A DNA stretch of 64,000 bases from Streptomyces werraensis (GTDB lineage: Bacteria; Actinomycetota; Actinomycetes; Streptomycetales; Streptomycetaceae), in assembly GCA_014656175.1 (NCBI GenBank), contig BNBX01000003.1:118573-182572 (forward strand), read 5' to 3'. Positions 7,657 to 18,583 of the stretch are shown here, piece by piece. Position 1 is the stretch's first letter. Each line of letters opens with the position of its first letter. The translations under genes and the position numbers were made by a program. Below the pieces are notes generated by a model, which worked only from the letters and a program-made list of their open reading frames with translations, was not told the DNA's origin and made no database searches.

Positions 7657-8817
7657 GTGTCCCTCACCTTCCACTGGTTCCTGCCCACCAACGGCGACAG
7701 CTGGCACGTCGTCGGCGGCGGCCACGGCACCCCGGCCACGGCGTCCGGCCGGGACCGACCGCCCACGGTCGCCTACCTCAGCCAGATCGCCCGCGCCGCC
7801 GAGGACCTGGGCTTCACCGGCGCGCTCACCCCGACCGGCGCGTGGTGCGAGGACGCCTGGCTGACCACCGCCATGGTCAGCCAGAACACCGAGCGGCTGA
7901 AGTTTCTCGTCGCCTTCCGCCCCGGCTTCGTCTCACCCACCCTCGCCGCGCAGATGGCGTCCACCTTCCAGCGGCAGAGCGGCGGACGGCTGCTGCTCAA
8001 CGTCGTCACCGGCGGCGAAAGCCACGAGCAGCGCGCCTACGGCGACTTCCTCGACAAGGACGACCGTTACCGCCGCACCGACGAGTTCCTGACCATCGTG
8101 CGGGAGCTGTGGCAGGGCAAGACGGTGGATCTGGAGGGCGACCACCTCCGCGTGGCGGACGCGAAGCTGGCGCGCGTGCCCGACCCGGTTCCGGAGGTGT
8201 ACTTCGGCGGGTCCTCGCCGATCGCCGGCCGGGTCGCGGCCAGACACGTCGACGTCTACCTCACCTGGGGCGAACCGCCCGCCGCCGTCGACGAGAAGAT
8301 CGCCTGGGTCCGCCGTCTGGCCGCCGGGGAGGGCCGCACCCTACGCTTCGGCATCCGGCTGCACGTCATCACCCGCGACACCTCCGAGCAGGCGTGGGCC
8401 GAGGCAGACCGCCTGCTGGCCGGCTTCGACCCGGAGACGGTCCGCTCGGTCCAGGCCGGCCTCGCCCGCAGCGAGTCGGAGGGCCAGCAGCGGATGCTCG
8501 CCCTGCACGGCGGCGGCAACCGTGACGGCCTGGAGATCCACCCCAACCTGTGGGCGGGCATCGGCCTGGTGCGCGGCGGCGCGGGCACGGCCCTGGTGGG
8601 CAGCCACGAGGAGGTCGCCGAGCGGATCAAGGAGTACCACGCCCTCGGCATCGACGAGTTCGTCCTCTCCGGCTACCCGCACCTGGAGGAGGCGTACCGG
8701 TTCGGCGAGGGGGTGCTGCCGCGGTTGGAGACGGAGGGCCTGTGGACCCATCCGTTCCGGTCCGGGGCCGGCCAACCGGCGGCCACACAGGTCCCGTTCG
8801 GGGCGACGCTCCGCTGA
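7657..8817 (+). CDS. ssuD: FMNH2-dependent alkanesulfonate monooxygenase, SsuD type
   Basis: A 386-residue LLM-family enzyme that opens with LTFHWFLPTNGDSWHVVGGGHGT. It has further SsuD landmarks: QIARAAEDLGFTGALTPTG, FRPGFVSPTLAAQMASTFQR, LLLNVVTGGESHEQRAYGDF and, late, GYPHLEEAYRFGEGVLPRL. It desulfonates alkanesulfonates to aldehyde and sulfite with FMNH2 and O2. GTG start at 7657 with AAGGAG 7 nt upstream. It follows ssuE and the sfnB remnant and is probably expressed with them under cysteine control. The exact sulfonate range is open. Confidence 0.9.
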   Translation: MSLTFHWFLPTNGDSWHVVGGGHGTPATASGRDRPPTVAYLSQIARAAEDLGFTGALTPTGAWCEDAWLTTAMVSQNTERLKFLVAFRPGFVSPTLAAQMASTFQRQSGGRLLLNVVTGGESHEQRAYGDFLDKDDRYRRTDEFLTIVRELWQGKTVDLEGDHLRVADAKLARVPDPVPEVYFGGSSPIAGRVAARHVDVYLTWGEPPAAVDEKIAWVRRLAAGEGRTLRFGIRLHVITRDTSEQAWAEADRLLAGFDPETVRSVQAGLARSESEGQQRMLALHGGGNRDGLEIHPNLWAGIGLVRGGAGTALVGSHEEVAERIKEYHALGIDEFVLSGYPHLEEAYRFGEGVLPRLETEGLWTHPFRSGAGQPAATQVPFGATLR

Positions 8818-8941
8818 CCGCCGCCGGGCGCCCTGCGTCACCACCCGACGGCCCTTCACCGTCTCATCACAATCGGGTACCGGCCCGGAATTATGGCTTC
8901 CATCACAGCCGCCGTGATCTTACTCCTGGTGAGATCACCGG

Positions 8942-9958
8942 ATGCTCGGTTTCCTCGTCCGTCTCCTTCCCTTCTGGATCCGCGAACCGCTGATCATCCT
9001 CGTCGGGACGGTGTTCGGCGTACGCATCCTCTACATGGCCCTCTTCGACGGTGAGGGATGGGTGCCGGCCGTCATCGGTGCGGTGTTCCTGCTGGGGGCG
9101 GCGCTGCGCGTGCGCCTGGTCGTCCACGCCCTGCGCGCCCGCCGGCGCCCGGCTCCTCCGGCGGACGAGGTGACGGAGCCCGCTCCGTCGGCGCCCGTCA
9201 CCGCGGCGCCCGTCGTCCCCCCGGTGCGGCGCCCCGCCGAGAAGAAGCCCAACGCCTTCGTCCAGGCCTCCTTGGCCATCGGTCTCTTCGCGGTGATCGG
9301 GGGCGCCCTCTGGATCGAGGGCAAGCTCCCCGAGGACGGCACCGCCGCCACCGGCGCCTCCCGTCCCGCCGCGTGCCGGCTCGACGAGGACGAGAAGCTG
9401 CCCAGTGCGTACCGGAGCACGCCCGAGGCCGTCACCGGCGCGGACCTGTGCCGCGCGCTCAACCTGCCCGAACTGCCCGAGCTCCTCGGCACCCCCGCCG
9501 AGAGGTCGGTCTACGCCTCTGGTACCGACAACACCGCCCCGCTGACCGACCGCAAGGTCGCCCAGCCCGAGACCAGGGTCGAGTTCGAGACGTACACCGT
9601 GGAGCTCTCGGCCACGTACAACAAGCTGACGGTCGCCCAGTACGCGAAGCTGACGACGTACGGGGACGGCGGGGACGTCAGGAAGCTCACCGTGCTGGGG
9701 CGGCCCGCGCTGCTCACCTCGGACCACATGATGAAGATCCAGTTCGACCTGGGAAGCGGCGAGGGAGCGAGCGGCCCGGTGGAGCAGGGGCCGCTCGCCC
9801 GGACGCTGACCGTGGCCTTCGACGGGAAGGACCGGGGCGGCTCCTACGACCTCACCGTGTGGAGCGAGTCCGGGCTCCTCCCGGACGACAGCGCCCTCGT
9901 CGACATCGCGGAGGCGGTCCTGCCCAGGATCACGCAGGGGGCTCGGGACCACGGCTGA
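8942..9958 (+). CDS. Conserved membrane protein of unknown function (possibly DUF6215)
   Basis: A 338-residue protein with two hydrophobic helices near residues 8-55 (LIILVGTVFGVRILYMALF and VIGAVFLLGAALRV), a Pro/Ala-rich linker (about 70-100), a third membrane segment (ASLAIGLFAVIGGALWIEG, about 110-128) and a long extracytoplasmic C-terminal domain (EKLPSAYRSTPEAVTGADLC and following). The layout and C-terminal domain resemble DUF6215 proteins of Streptomyces; I cannot verify this. Nothing suggests enzymatic activity. Start ATG at 8942, following GGTGAG. Confidence 0.75.
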   Translation: MLGFLVRLLPFWIREPLIILVGTVFGVRILYMALFDGEGWVPAVIGAVFLLGAALRVRLVVHALRARRRPAPPADEVTEPAPSAPVTAAPVVPPVRRPAEKKPNAFVQASLAIGLFAVIGGALWIEGKLPEDGTAATGASRPAACRLDEDEKLPSAYRSTPEAVTGADLCRALNLPELPELLGTPAERSVYASGTDNTAPLTDRKVAQPETRVEFETYTVELSATYNKLTVAQYAKLTTYGDGGDVRKLTVLGRPALLTSDHMMKIQFDLGSGEGASGPVEQGPLARTLTVAFDGKDRGGSYDLTVWSESGLLPDDSALVDIAEAVLPRITQGARDHG

Positions 9959-9971
9959 GGTTCAGGCCTTC

Positions 9972-10487
9972 TTGGCCACCCCCGCGACGGAGACGTCGGG
10001 GGCGCCCGCCACGTCGTCGCCGGGATCCGGACGCCAGGAGGCCGCCTCCTCGGCTGCCCTGCTGGCCACGGTCACGGAGGAGGCGTTCCGGCGCTCCAAC
10101 GAGGCCCTCACCCGCGCGACCGCCGCAGCGCGGGGTCCGGTGGAGCGGGTCGAGGCGTTCTTCCGGGAGAGCCTGCGCCTCGGCGCCGAGGGCGCGCACC
10201 GCCCGGCCGCCGCTCTCATGAACGCGGGCCTCCCGCCCGCCTGTCTGGAACGCCTGACGGAACCGCACCGGGAGCAGGTCGAGCCGTTCCGCGCCGCCGT
10301 CCGCGAGCTCGGCGCCCCGGAGCCGGAGCTCACGGCGGACCTGATCGCCGGGATGCTGCACACGGCCCTCGCGGCCGTCGAGTCCGGCGCCCCGCTGGAG
10401 ACCGTCACGCGGCGCACCCTGGCCCTGGTGCGGCGCTGCCTCGAGGCTCGGGACGGCACGGAGGGGACCCCGGAAGGCGGGCGCTGA
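9972..10487 (+). pseudogene. TetR-family regulator lacking its DNA-binding domain
   Basis: The stretch from AALLATVTEEAFRRSNEAL onwards, with VERVEAFFRESLRLGAEG, looks like the part of a TetR protein just after the helix-turn-helix (effector domain). The preceding 28 codons (from a TTG) are Ala/Pro/Ser-rich and show no helix-turn-helix, and only 13 bp separate this frame from the upstream stop, so the DNA-binding half is missing. It is either a remnant or a protein that only dimerises. Start codon uncertain. Confidence 0.6.
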
Positions 10488-10570
10488 GCACAGCGGTGCG
10501 GCGGTCCGGGCATCACGTCCCGACCGCCGCACCGGCTCCCCCTCGGAAACGGTCCTTTCGTACGGCCCGG

Positions 10571-12040
10571 TCAGCGCCGCAGCGTCAGCAGACCCGGGCG
10601 GTAGGGCAGCAGGCCGTAGTCACCTCCGGAGTTGGGGCTGCGGCCCTGGTACAGCAGCTGCAGGTTGCAGGGGTCCACGGTCATCGTCTGGTCGGCGCTG
10701 GTGCGCAGCAGCTCGCCGTGGCTGATGTCGTTCGTCCAGGTGGCGCCGCTGTTGGCCTTGCCGGCGAAGGGATTGCTCTCGGTCGCCGCCTGGGGCGTCC
10801 ACGTGCCGTCGAGGCTGGTCGCGGTGAACGAGCGGAAGTACCGGCCCTGGGAGCCGATCGCCTCGACGATCATCAGGTAGCGGTTCTGGTCCTTCAGCTT
10901 GTAGACCTGTGGCGCCTCGAACAGGTTGTTCGTCGTGTCGCTCATCACGACGGTCGAGTTCGAGCCGAAGCTGCCAGGGAAGTTCCCGATCGGCATGCTC
11001 GCCCGGTAGATCTTGCCGTTGTCGCCGGCGAAGAACAGGTACATGTTCCTGTCGTCACCGATGAGCGTCTGGTCGATCGGGCCCGTGGAGGAACCGGAGA
11101 TGCTCCCGGAGAACAGCACCTGCTCGGACGACCAGCCGTTGGGGTTCGTCGGGTCCGTCGACGTGCGGTACGAGAAGGCGGTCCCGCCCCATTGGTAGGC
11201 CAGCACCCAGATGTTCTTCGGCGCGAAGTAGAAGAGGCTGGGCGCGACCGTGGAGCTGTTCATCGCGTTCTGAGGTGCCGAGGCCATCTCCGACCAGGCG
11301 CCGAACAGACCGAAGTTCATCGACCCCCATCGCGTCCCGGTGTCATGCGTGGTCGCGTAGACCAGCTGCTTGCCGTTGTAGGGGGCGACGGTGAAGTCCT
11401 TCAGGGACACCCACCCCGAGCGGGGCTGCGCCAGCGCGCCCGTCGACGACCAGCTGTAGCTCGACGGCAGCTGGCACGCGCCGGGGTTGTCGGCACCGCC
11501 GACCTTCACCAGCCGCCACTGCTGGTTCGTGCCGCCCCAGTCGTCGTACTGGACGACGTTGGCGTTGTCGGCGGTGGACGCGCCCTGCACCTCGAGCGCC
11601 TTGCCGCTGTTCCGGTTGATGAGACGGACGTGGCCGTCGGAGCTGTCGGCCAGCCGCCACTGCTGGTTGGCGGCGTTCAGATCGGTCCACTGCACGATCG
11701 AACCGCCGTTGGCGGTGGACCAGTTGTGGACGTCGAGCACCTTGCCGGAGTGGCGGGACTTGACGCGGTAGTAGCCGTTGCCGGAGTCGACGAACTGCCA
11801 CTGCTGCTGGGCCTGGTCGTTCCTCGCCCACTGGGTGATCCGGGCGCCGTCGTTCGTGGCCAGGTTGTAGACGTCCAGCGCCTTGCCACTGTTGCGGTTG
11901 ACCAGCACGTACGAGGCGTTCGTGTCCACGGTCGCGGCCTCGGCCGGCTGGGCGCCTACGAACGCGGCCAGCAGCAACAGGGGGGCGAGCACGGCGAGCA
12001 GGCGTCTCGGACGGACCGGGAACGCGTGGCGGAGCCACAT
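10571..12040 (-). CDS. Secreted alpha-L-arabinofuranosidase, GH62 with N-terminal ricin-type CBM13
   Basis: A 489-residue exported enzyme that removes arabinose side chains from arabinoxylan. A Sec-type signal peptide (residues 1-35, [20 protein letters not shown], cleavage near AEAATV) is followed by a beta-trefoil lectin domain with three repeats ([36 protein letters not shown], each with a Q-x-W: QQQWQF, NQQWRL, NQQWRL). The GH62 domain starts at [24 protein letters not shown] and includes [18 protein letters not shown] and [17 protein letters not shown]. Start at 12040 with AGGAGG upstream. It is divergent from the GH10 xylanase, which attacks the backbone of the same polymer. Confidence 0.95.
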   Translation of the reverse strand: MWLRHAFPVRPRRLLAVLAPLLLLAAFVGAQPAEAATVDTNASYVLVNRNSGKALDVYNLATNDGARITQWARNDQAQQQWQFVDSGNGYYRVKSRHSGKVLDVHNWSTANGGSIVQWTDLNAANQQWRLADSSDGHVRLINRNSGKALEVQGASTADNANVVQYDDWGGTNQQWRLVKVGGADNPGACQLPSSYSWSSTGALAQPRSGWVSLKDFTVAPYNGKQLVYATTHDTGTRWGSMNFGLFGAWSEMASAPQNAMNSSTVAPSLFYFAPKNIWVLAYQWGGTAFSYRTSTDPTNPNGWSSEQVLFSGSISGSSTGPIDQTLIGDDRNMYLFFAGDNGKIYRASMPIGNFPGSFGSNSTVVMSDTTNNLFEAPQVYKLKDQNRYLMIVEAIGSQGRYFRSFTATSLDGTWTPQAATESNPFAGKANSGATWTNDISHGELLRTSADQTMTVDPCNLQLLYQGRSPNSGGDYGLLPYRPGLLTLRR

Positions 12041-12114
12041 GATGAACCTCCTGGAGGTGGGGGTGAGGTGTCGCCGGACAGGGGGGAGCGGCAGTCGCAT
12101 CGAATCGAACGTGT

Positions 12115-12125
12115 CGAATGTTTCG
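12115..12125. promoter_or_regulatory. Operator-like site, CGAATGTTTCG
   Basis: An 11-bp near-palindrome 75 bp upstream of the GH62 start. Its exact reverse complement occurs at 12208-12218. It resembles the CGAAA-x-TTTCG element described upstream of Streptomyces xylanase genes and thought to bind a LacI-type repressor. Confidence 0.6.
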
Positions 12126-12207
12126 GATCGATCCTGGCCACGTGACGCCACAAGCTAGGGAGCCGGGAGCGGCCGGTCAAGGTCTGTGACCGGCCCGAGT
12201 GGCGATT

Positions 12208-12218
12208 CGAAACATTCG
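12208..12218. promoter_or_regulatory. Operator-like site, CGAAACATTCG
   Basis: Reverse complement of the site at 12115-12125, about 250 bp upstream of xlnA and 90 bp from its partner. Two inverted copies could let one repressor or a DNA loop control both the GH62 gene and xlnA. Confidence 0.6.
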
Positions 12219-12301
12219 CTACAGAGGCAGAAACTCTTTCTGTCGAGGGACTTGACGGGTCGTCATCAACCCTCCACCATCTGTTTGGCAAACCGACCAC
12301 C

Positions 12302-12317
12302 GTTCGATTCATCGAAC
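12302..12317. promoter_or_regulatory. 16-bp palindrome GTTCGAT-TC-ATCGAAC upstream of xlnA
   Basis: Perfect 7-bp arms around a TC centre, 140 bp upstream of the xlnA start and downstream of a TTGACG hexamer (12252-12257) that could be a -35 element. Half-sites CGAAC/GAATCG also occur at 12101-12110. Likely a LacI-family operator (inference). Confidence 0.5.
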
Positions 12318-12427
12318 ACGCTCGCCCCGTGGATCCCGTGAGTCCCGCGTACCCGGCGAGTTCTCGAAGTCGCGCACGCCACGTGCGTGACGACGCCGCA
12401 CCAGAGCCGCGGTGCGGTGCACGGTGA

Positions 12428-13909
<1,482 letters not shown>

Positions 13910-13927
13910 TCCACCCGTCCTCATGAC

Positions 13928-13966
13928 CGTGAGGGTCACCGCCTCGTACGGGCGGTGGCCCTCACG
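13928..13966. terminator. Strong bidirectional terminator
   Basis: 16-bp stem (CGTGAGGG at 13928-13935 with CCCTCACG at 13959-13966, one T/G wobble, CACCGCC with GGCGGTG) and a 7-nt loop at 13944-13950. It separates the convergent xlnA and GH3 genes. Confidence 0.85.
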
Positions 13967-13993
13967 ACCGTCCTCCGTTCGCCGCCGGAGCGG

Positions 13994-15814
13994 TCAGCGG
14001 CGGTACGACAGACCGTGCCCGGCCGGGAACAGCACCCGCGCCGGGTCGTCGGCGCGCTGGACCGGGACGGGCAGCGTGCCGCGCGGATCGACCCGGCCGC
14101 TGATCACGCGCGCGGCGGCGCGCAGTTCGACCTCGGTCCAGCAGTAGGAGGCGAGGGATGCCCGGACGCCGTCGAGGTGGGCGATGTCGTACGGGTTGCG
14201 CACGGCGAGATGGACGACGGGGACGCCGACCGCGAGCAGCCGGGACACGAGGGTGCGCTGGGCGCTCGCCGGCCCGACGTTGTCGGTGGTGACGACCACC
14301 GCGTCCCGCCCCCGTGCGGCGGCCACGGCCGCGTCGATCGCGGCGGCGTCGGGCGTACGGCCGGTGACGAGGTGGGTGGTCCGAAAGCCCAAGGCCTCGA
14401 ACTCGGCGGCCAGTTCGGGCACCGTGCTCCGGGTGTCGTCCGTGGGGAAGGCCGGACTGGCGCCGACCACGAGCAGCTTCCGCTGTCCGCGCCGCAGCGG
14501 GAGCGTGCGGTCCTCGTGGACCAGCAGAGTGGTGGTCCTCTCCGCGATCCGGTCGGCGGCGATCCGGTGCGAGCGGGCGCCGACGACCCGGTCCACCTCC
14601 CGCGGCGAGGTGAAGGGGCTGCCGTCCAGCAGACCCACCTTGTCCTTCACCCGGAGGATGCGCAGGACCGACTCGTCGAGCCGCTCCTCGGTGATCTCCC
14701 CGTCGCGGACGGCGGCGAGGACGGCGTGGTAGGCGACGTCGATGTCCGGGGGGAACAGCAACTGGTCGGCCCCGGCCTTCAGCGCGAGCACGGGCACGCG
14801 GTCGTCGCCGTACTTGGTGCGCACGCCGGCCATGTTGAGCGCGTCGGTGACGATCACCCCGTCGAAGCCGAGCTCGCCGCGCAGCACTCCCTGCAGGATC
14901 GTGGGCGACAGGGTGGCCGGGTCGTTGCTGGGGTCGAGCGCGGGAACCTGGAGATGCGCGGTCATGATCGAGTCGACGCCGGCGGCGATGGCGGCCCGGA
15001 AGGGCGGGGCGTCGACACGGTCCCACTCCTCGCGCGTGTGGGTGATCACGGGCAGCTCGGTGTGACTGTCCTGCCCCGTGTCCCCGTGCCCCGGGAAGTG
15101 CTTGGCGCAGGCGACGACGCCGGCCCGCTGGTAGCCGGTCACCTGGGCCGCCACCATGCGGCCCACCTCGCCGGGGTCGGCGCCGAAGGAGCGGATGTTG
15201 ATGATGGGGTTGGCCGGATTGACGTTGACGTCGGCGACCGGGGCGAAGTTCTGGTGGATGCCGAGGGCGGCGAGTTCCGTGCCGGAGATGCGTCCCGCGG
15301 TCCGGGCGTCGGACAGCGAGCCGCCCGCCCCGAGCGCCATCGCGCCCGGCAGCTGGGTGGCGCCGCTGCCGATGCGGACGTTGGCCCCGTGCTCCTGGTC
15401 GATGGAGATGAGGCAGGGGACGGGGGTGGGCAGTGCGAGCGAGGCCCTCTGCACACCGTTCGTCAGCTCGGCGACCTGACGGGGGTCGTGGATGTTGTTC
15501 GTCCAGCCCGAGAAGAGGATGACCCCGCCGAGGTGGTACTTGGCGACGAGCTCGGCGACGGTGCGGACGCCCAGTTCCCGCAGGTTGCGCTCCTGGTCGG
15601 CCTCGCTGGGGGAGGTCGCCGACGCACCGTAGAAGTAGGGCACGAAGAGCTGGCCGACCTTGGCCTCGAGGCTCATGCTCCCGACGATCTTCCGCAGGCG
15701 CTTGTCGCGGCCGTGCGCGGCGGCGGGGGCGCCCGCTGCGAGGCCGGTCACCCCTGCGGCGACCACGGTCGCGGAGGCGAGGACGGACCGCCTGGACAGA
15801 CTCCGGCTCTGCAT
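13994..15814 (-). CDS. Exported GH3 beta-N-acetylhexosaminidase-like enzyme
   Basis: A 606-residue protein with a twin-arginine signal (SLSRRSVLASATVVAAG), so probably a Tat substrate. The GH3 barrel shows LISIDQEHGANVRI, FAPVADVNVNP and the NagZ-type catalytic loop KHFPGHGDTGQDSH with the His/Asp dyad that defines GH3 N-acetylglucosaminidases; the nucleophile region is VIVTDALNM. A second domain (about 400-600, KLLVVGASPAFPTD and following) is the GH3 C-terminal alpha/beta domain. Expected role: removal of GlcNAc from chitin or peptidoglycan fragments outside the cell. Start at 15814 with AAGGAG upstream; a longer frame from 15886 lacks an RBS. Confidence 0.9.
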   Translation of the reverse strand: MQSRSLSRRSVLASATVVAAGVTGLAAGAPAAAHGRDKRLRKIVGSMSLEAKVGQLFVPYFYGASATSPSEADQERNLRELGVRTVAELVAKYHLGGVILFSGWTNNIHDPRQVAELTNGVQRASLALPTPVPCLISIDQEHGANVRIGSGATQLPGAMALGAGGSLSDARTAGRISGTELAALGIHQNFAPVADVNVNPANPIINIRSFGADPGEVGRMVAAQVTGYQRAGVVACAKHFPGHGDTGQDSHTELPVITHTREEWDRVDAPPFRAAIAAGVDSIMTAHLQVPALDPSNDPATLSPTILQGVLRGELGFDGVIVTDALNMAGVRTKYGDDRVPVLALKAGADQLLFPPDIDVAYHAVLAAVRDGEITEERLDESVLRILRVKDKVGLLDGSPFTSPREVDRVVGARSHRIAADRIAERTTTLLVHEDRTLPLRRGQRKLLVVGASPAFPTDDTRSTVPELAAEFEALGFRTTHLVTGRTPDAAAIDAAVAAARGRDAVVVTTDNVGPASAQRTLVSRLLAVGVPVVHLAVRNPYDIAHLDGVRASLASYCWTEVELRAAARVISGRVDPRGTLPVPVQRADDPARVLFPAGHGLSYRR

Positions 15815-16039
15815 GCGGGCATGCTCCTTCCGGCCGTTGAGGCACGGGAGTTGAAGGGGGCACGTGGGGCTCGGATCAGCGGGCAACGTAGCCCGCGGGG
15901 GAGGGGCGGGACAAGAGGTCTAGACAAAAACGGCTCTGGCCGGTTGTCACCTCTGGAGATCGCTCCCTCGTCGGCCAGACTTGTTGCCTCACGCCCCATG
16001 CGCACCGCTGCCGCGGTGGCCCGTGCCCGGGAGGCCCTG

Positions 16040-17020
16040 ATGACGTCGGACATGAGGCCGGACGAAGACGGGGTGGTGGCCCCGACGGGAAGGCGACGGT
16101 CTCCCGGTGAACGCGTCGCGCTGCGCGGCGATCTGCGGGCCGCCCTGCCCGACGCCACGGCGGCGGTGGTGGTCACCGCGCTCGTGTTCGCCCTCCTGTG
16201 GGCGCGTATGGAGTCGGGGGCTTCGGACACCGTCGCGGTCATGCCGTTCATGGACGATCCCGGCACCTACTGGATGTACCTGCTCAGCCAGGCGTTCGGC
16301 TGGTCCGCCCTGCTGTGGGCCTGGGGCACGGTCGTGCTCGGACTGCTGCTGTCGGGGCCGCGCCCCGCCCGGCTGCCGGTCTCCCGCCAGGTGCTGGAGC
16401 GCTGGCACCGCACCACGAGTCTGACCACGACGGCGCTGATGTCCGCCCACGCGCTGATGTTCGCGGCGGAACTCGTCCGCTACGAGACGCAGGTGGACTG
16501 GGCGCAGCGGTTGTGGGTGGCCTTCGCCGACACCTTCGTGCCGGGCTGGTACGACTCCGGGACCGGCCGCATCGCCATCCCGATCGGACAGGGCGCCCTG
16601 TACCTGGCGATCCCGCTGGGGCTGTTGTTCTACGTCCGGCACCGCATCGGGGCGAACACCTGGCGCCGGCTGCACCGTTTCGTGATCGTCGTGTACGTGC
16701 TGAGCGTGTGGCACACACTGCTGTACGGGACCAACGTCTGGTACGGGGAGTGGCCGCGCACCGTTCTGTGGCTGCTCCAACTGCCGGTGGCGGTCCTGCT
16801 GTTGATGCGTCTGCTGCGGCCGGCCCGGCGGGCCGAGCGGCTGGGCCGTCCCGGCGGGGGCGCGGCCCGGCCGGGATGGTGGCTGCGGGCGGCGGGACGG
16901 GTACTGGCCGGAGCCGTCGTCATCGGCCTGGTCGTCGTGGTGGTGTCCGGCCGTGACGGCGGACGGGACCGTCCCGCCCATCCGCCCGCGACGGCCCCCC
17001 ACGCCCAGGAGACGGACTGA
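16040..17020 (+). CDS. Ferric-reductase-like transmembrane protein
   Basis: A 326-residue integral membrane protein. It has about six hydrophobic segments, including VVVTALVFALLW, LLWAWGTVVLGLLL, ALYLAIPLGLLFYV, FVIVVYVLSVWHTLLY and a C-terminal GAVVIGLVVVVV. Paired His residues (RWHRTT, SAHALM, RLHRF, VWHTLLYG) fit heme ligation in ferric reductase-like (FRE/MsrQ-type) domains. No FAD/NADPH domain follows, so electrons must come from another protein. Start at 16040 chosen for GGGAGG 6 nt upstream; an in-frame ATG exists at 15998. Confidence 0.8.
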   Translation: MTSDMRPDEDGVVAPTGRRRSPGERVALRGDLRAALPDATAAVVVTALVFALLWARMESGASDTVAVMPFMDDPGTYWMYLLSQAFGWSALLWAWGTVVLGLLLSGPRPARLPVSRQVLERWHRTTSLTTTALMSAHALMFAAELVRYETQVDWAQRLWVAFADTFVPGWYDSGTGRIAIPIGQGALYLAIPLGLLFYVRHRIGANTWRRLHRFVIVVYVLSVWHTLLYGTNVWYGEWPRTVLWLLQLPVAVLLLMRLLRPARRAERLGRPGGGAARPGWWLRAAGRVLAGAVVIGLVVVVVSGRDGGRDRPAHPPATAPHAQETD

Positions 17021-17242
17021 CGGCGGACGCGTCTGCCGGACCCGCTGTCTCCGCCACCGCGCACCGAACGGTGCGAAGCGGGGTGACCGCGGGCCGCCCG
17101 ACGGCCGTGGGCAGCGACGGCAGCCCGAGGTGGGGCGCGCCGGGCCGCGACACGCTCCGCGTGGCGTCGACGCGGTCGGCCAGGCCCAGCAGCGTGCCGG
17201 GCGTGGACGGGGGACGGCGGGGTCGTCGACCCGGACGGAGAT

Positions 17243-17845
17243 TCACAGGGGGAGCGGGGCGAGGGACCGGGCCGGGTGGTGCGGGCCGAGGAAGACGACG
17301 ATGCCCTTGCCGCCGGGGGAGGGGTGGGTGGCCTGGGTCCACCCGTGGCGGCGGTAGAAGTCCAGGGCCCGTCCGCTGCGGACCGAGGTCAGCAGCCATG
17401 CCCGCCCCTCGGGCGCGTCCGCGGTCACCGCCTCGAGGAGCCGGCCCGCGAGACCGGTGCCGTGGGCGGCAGGCCGGACGGCGAGTTCGTCGATCTCGCG
17501 GCCCCCGCACAGCCAGTCGGCGGTGCGGTCGCGGCCGAGGCCGGCGGCCGCCTCGGGGTGGCAGCGGTCGGTGGGGAAGGGCGCCGGTGTGGTCCACGCG
17601 GTGGCGAAACCGACGACCTCCCCGTCGCACACGGCGGTGGCGGCAGTGAACCCGGCACGCCGCACGTCCGCCGACAGCCGGGAGACGAACCCGGTCGCCC
17701 GCGCCTCGTCCTCGTGCCACGGCGGGGCGCAGAAGGCGTCGACGTACACCGAACGCAGTGAGTCGGTGTGCGCGAGTATCCCGGAGTCCCGGTGCACACG
17801 GATGCCGGCGGCCGTCAGGCGGCCACCACCTTCCCCGAGCCTCAT
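17243..17845 (-). CDS. GNAT family N-acetyltransferase
   Basis: A 200-residue protein. The acetyl-CoA-binding core is visible in GREIDELAVRPAAHGTGLAGRLLEAV, and the C-terminal RALDFYRRHGWTQ is the typical GNAT motif B. No substrate can be inferred. It is divergent from sodF; the Nur box lies 29 bp upstream of its start, so it might share nickel control (inference). ATG at 17845, with AAAGG 7 nt upstream. Confidence 0.85.
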   Translation of the reverse strand: MRLGEGGGRLTAAGIRVHRDSGILAHTDSLRSVYVDAFCAPPWHEDEARATGFVSRLSADVRRAGFTAATAVCDGEVVGFATAWTTPAPFPTDRCHPEAAAGLGRDRTADWLCGGREIDELAVRPAAHGTGLAGRLLEAVTADAPEGRAWLLTSVRSGRALDFYRRHGWTQATHPSPGGKGIVVFLGPHHPARSLAPLPL

Positions 17846-17873
17846 GGGTGACCTTTCTGCGAGTGCTAAGTTG

Positions 17874-17890
17874 TTGCAACTAGTGTGCAA
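17874..17890. promoter_or_regulatory. Nur box (nickel-responsive operator)
   Basis: TTGCAA-CTAGT-GTGCAA matches the Streptomyces Nur box (TTGCAA-N5-TTGCAA) at 11 of 12 conserved positions. It lies 52 bp upstream of sodF. In the known system, nickel-loaded Nur (a Fur family member) represses sodF so that the nickel SOD is used instead. Confidence 0.8.
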
Positions 17891-17941
17891 TAAGATCGAG
17901 CAGCTGCACAGTGCTCGCAATGACGTCGGAGGATCTTGGAC

Positions 17942-18583
17942 ATGGCGGTGTACACGCTCCCGGAGCTGCCCTACGACTACTCGGCGCTCGCCCCGGTCAT
18001 CAGCCCGGAGATCATCGAGCTGCACCACGACAAGCACCACGCCGCGTACGTCAAGGGGGCCAACGACACGCTGGAGCAGCTCGCCGAGGCACGGGACAAG
18101 GAGCAGTGGGGCTCGATCAACGGCCTGGAGAAGAACCTGGCCTTCCATCTCTCCGGCCACATCCTGCACTCGATCTATTGGCACAACATGACCGGCGACG
18201 GCGGGGGCGAGCCCCTGGCCGCCGACGGTGTCGGTGACCTCGCCGACGCGATCGCCCGGTCCTTCGGCTCCTTCGACCGCTTCAAGGCGCAGCTCACCAA
18301 GGCCGCGGCGACCACCCAGGGTTCGGGCTGGGGCGTCCTGGCGTACGAGCCGCTGAGCGGCCGGCTGATCGTCGAGCAGGTCTACGACCATCAGGGCAAC
18401 GTCGGCCAGGGCTCCACCCCGATCCTGGTCTTCGACACCTGGGAGCACGCCTTCTACCTGCAGTACAGGAACCAGAAGGTGGACTTCGTCGAAGCCATGT
18501 GGGCCGTCGTCAACTGGCAGGACGTGGCCAGGCGCTACGAGGCCGCCAAGGCCCGCACCGACGTGCTGCTGCTGAACCCCTGA
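17942..18583 (+). CDS. sodF: Iron superoxide dismutase
   Basis: A 213-residue Fe/Mn-type SOD that dismutates superoxide in the cytoplasm. Metal ligands are visible: His in [14 protein letters not shown], His in [15 protein letters not shown], and Asp/His in [12 protein letters not shown]. The length is normal for the family. The ATG at 17942 is used because GGAGG lies upstream (17928-17932). The upstream Nur box indicates repression when nickel is sufficient, and expression of sodF when it is scarce. Followed by a G/C-rich terminator. Confidence 0.95.
   Translation: MAVYTLPELPYDYSALAPVISPEIIELHHDKHHAAYVKGANDTLEQLAEARDKEQWGSINGLEKNLAFHLSGHILHSIYWHNMTGDGGGEPLAADGVGDLADAIARSFGSFDRFKAQLTKAAATTQGSGWGVLAYEPLSGRLIVEQVYDHQGNVGQGSTPILVFDTWEHAFYLQYRNQKVDFVEAMWAVVNWQDVARRYEAAKARTDVLLLNP

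Noticed and set aside
13955..15997. Long plus-strand frame opposite the GH3 gene
   Set aside because: Antisense of a well-supported gene; only its last part (after about 15998) is the ferric-reductase-like gene.
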